A program made the position numbers and the translations under genes. A stretch of 64,000 nucleotides of DNA. Source: Symsagittifera roscoffensis. Its lineage: Eukaryota; Xenacoelomorpha; Acoela; Convolutidae. The stretch lies in NCBI RefSeq assembly GCF_963678635.1, contig NC_087064.1:73533465-73597464 (forward strand), in the 5' to 3' direction. Shown piece after piece: positions 1 to 10,100 of the stretch (the stretch's first letter is position 1; every line of letters starts with the position of its first letter). Below the pieces are notes generated by a model that saw only the letters and a list, made by a program, of their open reading frames with translations, searched no databases and was not told where the DNA came from.

Positions 1-2027
1 TTTGTTACAGCAATGTGAATTTTCAAGAAAGGATTTGGTAACATGTACTCTTCTATAATCTTTTTCAAGAATTGGTCAACTCCATTTGACAGTATGCATT
101 TTCTTCGGCAATGCCAACAACTGTACTTCCATGAGATTCTTCGGGCAATGCAAACAACTACTTTGTAAAAGTTGAAAGATGCCCGAGGGAAAAATAGCCC
201 GGCCTGAGGGCATCAAATGCCCGAGTGCGGCTATTTTGCCCGAGGCCATCTTCAACTGTGTTCTAACTGTTGAAGAGTATGCTTTTGCTCTTTCTGAGGG
301 AAAGAGGCCGAAAAACTGTGAAAGAGCCGGGAAAATTGTGAAAGAGCCCGGAAAAGTGCGCGAAACTATGCGAATGATTTTTTTTCCTTCATGCGTTCTA
401 ATGCTTCTTTTTTCGTTCATGCCTTGTCGTGAAAGAACATGTGTGAAATAGCAAAAACATACTCCTCTATTATTCAAGAGTTGATACTAAGAGTCAACTC
501 CATTTTGACATTATGCTTAGTGTCAGAAATTAACTTTCAAATATTCAAATCGCACGTGCGCTCCAATTTACAATGTGAGCTCTTGTAAGATAGCCATAGC
601 TTAATTACCCTATAATGCCAAAAAAAATTCTAAACTTTCGGGTGCTAATATTCTGTATTGCTAATATTTGCTATTTTTTTATGAAATGCCAACAGATACT
701 TCCAAGCGTTCTGAATATCATTATTGAGGTTGTCTGCTGTTTGTCGGCATTTGTCATTTGAGCTTAACCGCTGCACCATTCTACGTTACGCTCCCAAATT
801 GACCATCCTACAAAATGTTTCGCTATCTTAGAACTTTTTGAAGGTGATTTTTTCTTGAAAGGTGATTTTTTCAAAGCAAATTAATGTTTCGAAAACACTT
901 AACTTTAAAATAACGCTTCCGAATAAATTTTAGTGTTCGAATTATTTTCCCACAGCTGTCAAAACTTTTTTAATAAGAAAAGTTGTAAGATAGGATTTTT
1001 TTTCCCACAAAAAAACGTCAAAATAAGAACAATTAGCTTTAAAGTTTCGCAAATGCTGCAGAAAATGTTGCCTGCATTGGAAAAAAAACGGTGTCATTCA
1101 AACTAGGAAAAGAAACGTTGCGTAGGAAATTTCTTCTTGCTTAAAACTTTTCATATCCCGTACCCAGCAGGAGACTTTTTTCTAGCTAGAATTAGCGTAG
1201 GTTTAGCTAATTTCTGAATCAGAATTGGGATTAGAAATTATGAATTTGAAGAACATCCATGCTTTATTTAAACATTTCAAAAAGAATTTCTAACCAGAAA
1301 TTAGATTAGATGCGAAGTATTTCAAGTCAAGAAATAAAAAAATTTTTTGGCACGGGATAAAGATAAAAAACTTAACCTTTATGGAGTTTATGGAGCAGTA
1401 ATAACATTAACAAATGAAATGTAATAAACGAAAATGAAAAAAAAAATTCTAAAATTTGAAATTTTTTGCCAAAATCATCCCCCCACACGCCATATAGTGT
1501 ACAAAAGAATCAATTTTGCTCCTTGTAACAAATCAATTATGACAAATAAGCTTCTTTCAACCAAGTTGGAACAATTTCTATGACGTTCCAAACCCTAAGT
1601 TTGAAAAAATATTGCCTCAAAATAACCGGAAGGATCGGAAAACGGGGAAATAAGCTTTTTTTTTCATTGGTGGTCATTTTTTGGACCAATTTCCAAAGGA
1701 TTTGAAATTGGTTGAAAAATTGTTAGCAAAAAAGCGCAAAATAAAGTTTGAATGTATACAAGCTGCAATCTGGGCAGATACTGTTTCTTTGATATTATCT
1801 GCGTTTTAAACTATAACCTAATCAATTAAATGACAAGTTATTGATAAAAAAAAATTGGTAGCTATAGTACGGCTTGTTAAAGTTGATATTTCGCCTTTAC
1901 CTGATCGAGCAAAGTTTGGAACAATTTGATCTGGTTGACTCTTTTGCAGCTCAGAAAATTTGAATTTTTCTAAATTGACAATTTTTTTTAATTGTGTAAA
2001 CTCAAAATTCATTCTTTCTCAGTCTCC
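1..2027. other. Left flank of element 1, no gene seen
   Basis: AT-rich DNA with many poly-A and poly-T runs and no reading frame I would defend. The short frames here lack codon structure or homology to anything else in the window. A loosely similar pair of direct repeats lies near 46-104 and 461-525 (both contain GTCAACTCCATTT or a close variant). Short tandem repeats of a GAAAGAGCC-type unit lie near 300-360. The flank stops exactly where the element 1 LTR begins. Confidence 0.6.
171..256. repeat. Nested imperfect palindrome
   Basis: The arms 171-199 and 229-256 are inverted copies of each other with a few mismatches; both carry CCCGAGG and a CTATTTT/AAAATAG core. The loop holds a second, perfect hairpin (GGGCAT, CAA, ATGCCC; 208-222). 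The local base composition is more GC-rich than the flank. It could be the remnant of a small non-autonomous DNA element or a foldback unit. I see no transposase and no clear target duplication. Confidence 0.55.
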
Positions 2028-2437
2028 TGGAACCTGATCTAAACTACATATTATGATTGGATAAATTAAATGTTTTACCAATGTAAAGTATTTAATATTA
2101 ACCAATCATGATCCATCTAACTAACAACCCACTTATTTGTAAGTGCTGAAGTTACTTGTAATTTCAGCACCAGAGAGATTTGAATTTAACTTAGAAATTA
2201 GTTGGACTCTCCCGAGCACTTCAGCAGCCGCAATAAACCAGTATACCCTAGATCTATTGAGCCTAGCAGAGACTAGTTAAACAACCTGAGACTAGATAGT
2301 ATAAGAGTAAGATTAGGATCGGTATTAGACTAAGAAGTTGCAGGAATCTATCCGGCCGAAAATAAGATAGCGTGACGAGCAGACGGTGTACCCTATCCGA
2401 AATTACTCTATGAGTTATACACTCCAGTCATAACTCA
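2028..2437 (+). repeat. Element 1 left LTR
   Basis: Matches 20530-20939 over 410 bases with about four differences, three of them clustered in the last 20 bases. It starts with TG and ends with CA. It contains a hairpin of GTGCTGAA (2143-2150) with TTCAGCAC (2163-2170), whose stem extends inward with one G-T pair. An AATAAA lies at 2232-2237. I did not find a convincing TATA box. Confidence 0.93.
2232..2237 (+). promoter_or_regulatory. AATAAA polyadenylation signal in LTR
   Basis: A perfect AATAAA inside the LTR, repeated in the right LTR. In the right LTR it is placed to end the genomic transcript, which would put the R region just downstream. In the left LTR the same signal must be ignored for a full-length transcript. 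Confidence 0.5.
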
Positions 2438-2439
2438 TC

Positions 2440-2462
2440 TGGTGCGACCATAAGTCTCGAAC
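2440..2462 (+). promoter_or_regulatory. Primer binding site (tRNA)
   Basis: Starts two bases after the LTR end with TGGTGCGACC; TGG is the complement of a tRNA CCA tail. The reverse complement of the 23-base site begins GTTCGA, the sequence of a tRNA T-loop, at about the right distance from CCA. The related copy B has the same site at 63819-63841, differing at three positions. I cannot name the tRNA: the spacing to the T-loop is one base short of canonical. Confidence 0.7.
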
Positions 2463-3689
2463 AAGACCTTACTAGATTAGAATTAACCAAAATTAGATTA
2501 GAAATTAGACAAAAACATTTAAAAAATGTTATACGACAATAATTTAATTGAAATGTCTCTCCGACTCAATAGATCAGAGCCAATATTCCGAACCATAACA
2601 GAACTACCCGGAATTGGAAGAAGACCTCGAACCAAAGACGACATACGACAAAGTAGAAACTTGCCGTATAGTTATATGATAGTTCGGCAAAAGCCAGAAC
2701 AAACTTTTATATTTCGAATACTACTTGCAATGAATTTAGATTTCCATTTGCAAACATAAAACCTTGAAGTTAATCTTCAAAATCATTTCAGGCGCTAAAC
2801 AAAATTAATATTATACAATAACGATTGATAAAAAGATCTAAGATCGTTTTTCTAAAACTCTGCAGTATTATACAAAACATGTTTGAAAAATATTTATTGG
2901 AAAATAAAAATAAAAATTAGTAGCATGACAATAAATGGTTAGTAATCATAAATCATCTTGTTGTTCCAGCTTCATCACCTAAAACATAACAGCAATCATC
3001 AACTCACTAATATCATAAAACACTAAATCTTTCCTTTACACAAATTTAAAACTTTATTAAAACTTAAAATCACTTAATTTAAAATCAGATCATCAAGGCT
3101 TATCCTTGGATCTTAAATCATTTTCTACCTAATTAAAATCTCAAATTTGATCATCAAGGCTTATCCTTGGATCAAACAGAACAATTTTGTTCTCCCCCAC
3201 CCACTTAATTAGTGTCTAACGACCTCAAACGTCGATTCACTACCCAACCCTTTCTAAAGACCCAAGACTAATAGAAATTTTTAAACAAAACTAATCATTC
3301 AAATTAGGATAAACAGTGAAGAACTTCGGTTATTCATCCTTCACTTGATCCCCCCTCTTACCAGACCCAGGATAAATCTTAGACTTAGTAAGTTTAAAAT
3401 AGTATCTAACGAACTACTCGCGTTCTAATTATACCTGAACCTTGTGGATCGATTTACTATTCTCCAACCCTTGAACACAATCACTACCCCTAAGTAAGAT
3501 TAAGTAAGTTAACACCTTAGCTTATACTAGTCACGAGAAAGTAAAAATCATTCTTCGGAATCGATATACTTTTCTCTCCAACCCTGAACAAAAAGACCCA
3601 GGTTAAGCTAACCAAAAAATCGTAAGAACTAATAGTTTAGGAAAATAGAAATCATTTAACAACTTTTTGCATCCGTCATTCTAAACCTT
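2463..3689 (+). other. Element 1 untranslated leader
   Basis: About 1.2 kb between primer site and first ORF. It holds the twin hairpins at 3088-3173. It also holds three loose repeats around a CGATT/CGATA plus CTCCAACCCT or ACCCAACCCT pattern (about 3230-3270, 3450-3480 and 3562-3602). A 77-codon frame at 2526-2759 has no support from the relatives. The equivalent leader in copy B (62650-63818) keeps the hairpins. Packaging or translation signals are the natural guess. Confidence 0.55.
3088..3173 (+). promoter_or_regulatory. Twin leader hairpins (packaging-signal-like)
   Basis: The same 25-base palindromic unit occurs at 3088-3112 and 3149-3173. Each begins GATCATCAAGG, has a CTTAT loop and ends CCTTGGATC, so GATC and AAGG pair with GATC and CCTT. 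Copy B keeps both units on the other strand at 63135-63158 and 63190-63213, with similar spacing. Conservation as a pair in otherwise decayed sequence suggests an RNA signal such as dimerisation or packaging. The function is inference. Confidence 0.55.
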
Positions 3690-4157
3690 ATGTCATTTAA
3701 AAACCTAGGAAATAAACAAACAATCATTTTACACAATTGTGAAATAGATAACAAAAAATACGACCTTGTAATCACACCTCATACACAAACAGTTGGATAC
3801 ATTCGCACAAAACGACAAACACTAAAGAGGAAGATAATAACTAAACAAAGACAAATAACACGAAAAAGATTTTCAAAAAATCGAAACGCATTTTCAGAAT
3901 CAGAAACCAACAGTTTAGACGAACTTTACAAATTAAAAGAATCAATAGATAAAAATTACCCACAACACGATCAATTATATTTTTCTGACTCAGAAACAAC
4001 TTCAAATTCATCACAAAGAGGAAAAAGAAGAATAAAAAAGCAGTATAAACACAAACCAGTACATTTATACAATTGGAATCAACCAATTCGACACATTAAT
4101 AATTATATATTAACAGTCATCGAACGGAAAAATGAGTTCAACACACACCCCAGGTGA
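3690..4157 (+). CDS. ORF1, small basic protein upstream of gag
   Basis: A 155-residue frame starting MSFKNLGNKQTIILHNC. The middle is very rich in Lys and Arg (about residues 45-75), followed by a Ser/Glu/Asp-rich stretch. There is no domain I recognise. It overlaps the start of the gag-pol frame by 26 bases in a different frame. Copy B contains a frameshifted homologue on the minus strand beginning at 62616, with the same NLGNKQTI core, so the frame is not accidental. Accessory ORFs before gag are unusual in Gypsy elements. It could be a nucleic-acid-binding accessory protein or an N-terminal leader joined to Gag by frameshifting. Neither is shown. Confidence 0.65.
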   Translation: MSFKNLGNKQTIILHNCEIDNKKYDLVITPHTQTVGYIRTKRQTLKRKIITKQRQITRKRFSKNRNAFSESETNSLDELYKLKESIDKNYPQHDQLYFSDSETTSNSSQRGKRRIKKQYKHKPVHLYNWNQPIRHINNYILTVIERKNEFNTHPR

Positions 4158-7100
4158 CGAAACTCCAGATGACGATGAAATCTTTCCTTTTATAGTAGAT
4201 GCAGATACTGATAGAGGACAACACATATTTTGTCAAAATTTACTCGTAAACTTATTTGAACCCGGAATCAGTCCATGTAAAACAGAGTTCCCCGATGTAA
4301 AAATCAAAAGAAAAATCATAGATCACTACTTAAAAGATATATGCAACATAACACAACAGTATGGAATCTACTCCATAGAGTTCACTTCCCCAAACCATAA
4401 TAATAAAACATATACTATACAAACAGACGATCTTGATTTAGAATTTTCAAAAGTTTTTTCAGAATATATAAAAAGCATCCAATACCATAACTCACAAAGA
4501 GCAAACTCCATATTCACCAATGAAGTTTTCGCAATAATATATAGTTATATTTCGATATTAGAAAATGAACTCCCATTAACAAATGTCTCACCGACAGAAA
4601 CATCTAAACATTTAAGAGTACGACATGAAATCACACTACTCTCTAGTTATTTAAACATCATTAAAGAAAATTTCACGAAAGACGACGTTTCACAACATAC
4701 CAAACACGATTTACAAAAAATTTTGGCATGGTTCATAATAGATTATTTCACACACAATATTGATTTAATTGCACAAGCAAGAAAAAATTTTCGACCCCAA
4801 AATTCGAACGATGATACCGCTATCACAGAACAATCAGATTATGTTTGGGACCCCGAATGGTCTCATCCCGCATTTATAAGCTTTCCACAATCAATCTCAA
4901 GTCAAGCAATAGGTACAATATCTTACATAAGAGATTATGTAAGAGTAATACCATTAACAATTGATGCAACACCATTAAACTATAATACATTTTTACCCGA
5001 TACACAAAATAATAGTTTAAACTCGACAGTCATACACAACGAAAACCTCAATGGAACTAGGAATCTTACTCAACAAGATATCCAGACACCATCACACTTC
5101 ATAAATGAAGAAATTGTACACACAACAACTACACAACAAAGTATTTCACCAATACGCCCAAATTTAACAACACCAAGAAATACAAATCCTTCACAAACAC
5201 AGGTAACCTTACAATCAACCGTTAAACCTTCGGTTGCTCCAAAATATTCCCATATGGATTACCAAACATACAGACCCATGACAATACCATCAAAAACACG
5301 CAAAACATTCACTAGAAACAACTTTGCAGACCATAATTATAATTATACACATCCATCAAAAACAAATTATCAACCACAAAGGAATTTTAATCAATATACA
5401 AAACCTCGAAACTGGGATAACCCAACGGCCCAATATAATTCCAAAAATTTTCAACCAAATCCTCCACAGGATCGCAGTGAAAATTACCCATTTTTTCAAC
5501 AAAATAAAAATAAAAAACAAACATCTTATCAAATGGATTATTTATCCTCAGATGATGATTTCTTACAACCAGATATATTTGCACAAAATACTCAAGAATA
5601 TCGTAGACAAGGAATACAGAAAACACGTACAAATCATAGGAATTTTTCTCCACAACCGATAGATGCACAACATCAACAACCAATTCAACAACAAAATCCA
5701 ATTAATACACAATCTTTTCAACCATTTCAACAACAAAATCCAATGACTGCACACTCGTATCAACCATCACAAATGCAAAATGAAATACCACTCCCATATT
5801 ATCTTCAACAACATGAAATAACAAGAAACCAACTTTCAAATTTTTCTCAAATGCCAAATGCAGCAGAATCATTACAAATGACAATGAATCCATACCTAAT
5901 GGGTGGATCATCAATAACATCAAACAAACCTTTAATGGTTTTCACAGGAACAGACCCTGAATACTCTGTAGAAGATTATTTAAATGCAGTAACAGCAAAT
6001 TTGATTTTAAATATAGGACCTGAACCAATTAATACGCCACTACATCAAAATTGGATACATCGACGCACAGCGTTAATACAAACAACCTTAGATGGCGCAG
6101 CCCAAAAATGGTTTTCAGTACTACCTCTAGAAATAAAATCAAACTGGAAAAGATTTACACAAGAATTTTCAAAAATGTTTGACTCTGAAAGAAACAAACA
6201 ACAACAAAGAGTTTTATGTAATGAAATTCGCAGATTACCAAACGAAACCATCAAGCAAATAGCAGTACGAATCGAAACACTAGTTCGAAAAGCATATTCA
6301 CTAAATACACATGACTATAAAAACACAAAGATGACAGAAATCTTAATGATGACCTTAACACCACAATTAAGGAAAATAGCAATAAAAAAGAGAGCATCCC
6401 ATCCTTCTTCAATTCGAGAACCCGATTTAGATTTTCGAAAACTAGTAGACAAACTAGAACAAGCAGAAATCACGATGAAACTAGAAGAAACGGAAAATCT
6501 GAAATTACAATACGTAAACAGAATTGAAACGACTCCCACTAATATTAATAATATACAGGAATCAGAAACAGACCTCGTTGAAAAAATCACTGAAATACTC
6601 AATATTTACGAAAAGAACCCGAACTTTAAAGGCAAACCATCTTTCAAAAAATGGTGTAATTATTGCCGACGATACGGACATAGTATTTCCGAATGTAGAC
6701 AAAAACAGCAAGATAGTCAAAATAAACCTCAAAAATACAAAGAACCAAATAAATCATTCTATCAATACATGAAAGAAGATCAAAATCTACCGAAAAAAAC
6801 AGTTCACAGCAACAACAGTTCAGGAAAACCACTCCCGAACAATACAAATTATACAAGAAATCAATCCCCATATAACTCAAGTTATAGAGGAAGATCACCA
6901 GAACGAAGAAACACGTATAATTCATCACAAAATCACTACAATAGACCAAATAGTAGAAATAACTACTCCAGATCAAATTCAAATACACAACGATTTGTTT
7001 CTAGATCTAATTCCCAATCAAGAAATAACTACTATCCAAACAATCAATCACGAAATTCATCATACAATAGGAATAGAAACTACTCCTATAATCGAAATAG

Positions 7101-10100
7101 AAGTTATTCAAACAACCGAAACCAGAATTACCCGAACAATCGATCAAGGAATAACTCATATAATAGATCGAACTATAACAGACCAAACAATAATTACCAA
7201 AACAGATCGCGAAATAATTCACAAAATCGACACCCAAGTTATAATAATCGTTATAGAAATTATTCCCAATCACCACACCGAAATAATAATAACTATAATA
7301 AATCTAATAATCGTCATAGAAACAGTACACCTAAACATCAAAGACAAATCAATCAAGTACAGTCTAATCCAGAAACAACATCAGACCCTCCAGGTATTGA
7401 TGACACAGTAACTGATGCGTTACAACTCAATCAAATAAACTGTACATCATCAGATTCAGAAAGTGATACTGAAAACACTCTTGCTATCAATATGATAAAA
7501 GTCGAAAATGACTATGAATCTGTCATATATGAACAACCCTTTCCATCACATATATATGAAAATCAATCAGAATTTCTTCATAATTATTACACTACACCCA
7601 TAAATTCCACACCAACGACACAAGAAACAAACGAGATTAACACTACAAATCAAACCAATAAAAATACCAAAACAAAATGCTTAAATACAAACCACATTTA
7701 TCAAAATATACAAAAAGAACAACCCAAAGAAAAAATTTGGACAATACCATTTCTCTTAGAAAGCCCAAGAAATAAAGAATTTCAACCACCAGACCTTGAA
7801 ATAGATTTTTTAATTGATTCAGGAGCAGAATCAAACATAATAAACATTCCCACATGGAATGAAATAAAAACTTTACATCCAAAGCTAACACCTCTCGAAA
7901 CCTCCAGTAAGTTAGCAACAGCACAAGGATCAACATTGATAAACTACGGAAAAATCCAATTATTTCTCCTCCCTACCAGAACAATGGAGCAAAGTAAAAT
8001 TCTAAACAAGCCATTTAAACAAATATTCCATATCACTGATATTAAATATAATATCATTGGAATACCATTTATTTCAAAGTATATACCAACAATTAACATC
8101 CTAAATAGTAAAATATTAATCAAAGATAAATATACAAAAACAAAAGAAACATCCTTAACATTTTTTCAAAGATTAAATAAACAACCACCATTTTTTTCAA
8201 AATTTTATCCGATATTTAACCAACAAAGAAAACACCTGAAACCACTATCAGGAAACATCTATAATTTTTCAATCAAACAAGTTCACCAATATGATAAAGA
8301 ACAAAATAAACAAAAATTTTATATGTCAGATTTTGAATTCAAACCTATTCATAAATTTTTCAAAATCACAATCTCTTCAATAAAATATTTGAAAAATTCG
8401 AATTCAGATATTATTTCCTTACATGTTTATAACAACACAACTTACCAAGTAACATTACCTTTAGGACTTTTAGGATATTGTGAAACTAACGCTACAATAT
8501 CACCAATACACGAAAAAGCCTATCGCGTAAATAATATACTCCAATTACTAGATATTTGCCAATCTACAATTCTTAATGAAGAATTATCTATAAATAATAT
8601 AATAAGTAACGAAAACAGAAATACGGATTATTTCACAAAAACTCCATATTTCAAACCTACATTCCACATAAGTAACTATACAGAGGACCAACAAAAATTT
8701 TTAACAATGTTTAATTTCCAACATTCACAAATAACACAAGACGAATTCGAAAAATTAGCCAAACAGCTAATTAAATATTCATCAGTCTATGCAACATCAA
8801 AATTCGATGTTGGCAAAATCAGTTCATCACTACATCTCCCATTAAAACCAGACGCAGTTTTCAAAAAACAGAGAGCAAGTAAAGTACCAATTCACTTACA
8901 TGATAAAGTAAACAGATTACTCGATATTTTAGAACAATACAACATTATATCACCGGTTAATAAAGAAGAACAACCAAAAGGCAACACATTCATCAACCCC
9001 GTTATCATTCTAGCTAAAGGAGAATCATTAAAAATCGTTCTCGACGCTAGATACCTCAATTCACTCATAGATGAATCAAAATGTAATTGGCCCATTGAAC
9101 CAATACAAGTTATTTTAACAAAAATAAACGGCAAATACTTTACAACCGCCGATATGAATAGTGCATACAATCAAATGCCACTAGATGAACAATCACGACG
9201 TTTAACACAATTTGTTATCGGAAACCAACAATATGAATTTAACCGCTTATTCTATGGAATATCCATAGGACCAGCAGCATTTTCAGCTTTTATGAGCAAA
9301 ATTTTTAGACCACTAATACTCAAGAAAAACGCAATCACCTATCTAGACGATGTTTTTATGCAATCACAAACAAAAGACGAAATGTTCAACGTTTTAGAAA
9401 AATATCACCAAATACTTCAGAACGAAAATCTGAAGGCCGCCCCCGATAAATCACACTTCTTTTTGACAAGAGTTAAATTCTTAGGACATAACATAGAAAG
9501 AAAAACAATCACTCCACTGAAATCACGCATTGACGCTATTCAAAAACTTCAACCACCAACAAATAAAAAGAAAATCCAAGAATTTCTTGGAATGTTAAAC
9601 TTTTTAAGTAAATATGTTTATAAAATGCAATTATATCTACGACCATTTTATAACATCCTTAGACAACAAAATAATTTTGAATGGAACACAGAACATCAAA
9701 CACGATTTGAAGAAATAAAGAAACTTTTAACTGAACAAATTTCAAACACAATTCCAGACTCAAATCAACCATTTTATGCAATGTGCGATGCTTCGAACTT
9801 TGGCATCGGTGCAGCACTATTACAATCACATAATGGTACAAATAAAATGAACCTCATATCAGCAAATTCTCGATTATTCACTCAAGCAGAGCTACGACTC
9901 TCAACTCTAATGAGAGAATGTACAGCCATAATATATACACTGACAGAATATGAATTTCTGATACTTGGATCAAAGCATCCAACAGTTTTATTCACAGACC
10001 ACAAACCCATCATTTTTCTTTTCACACAGAAATCTAACCCAAACCACCGAGTTTACAGATTTCAACTAATTCTAATGAAATTTCCAAACTTACATATAGT

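Noticed and set aside
2526-2759. 77-codon frame in the element 1 leader
   Set aside because: No counterpart recognised in copy B and no protein character; more likely an incidental upstream frame.
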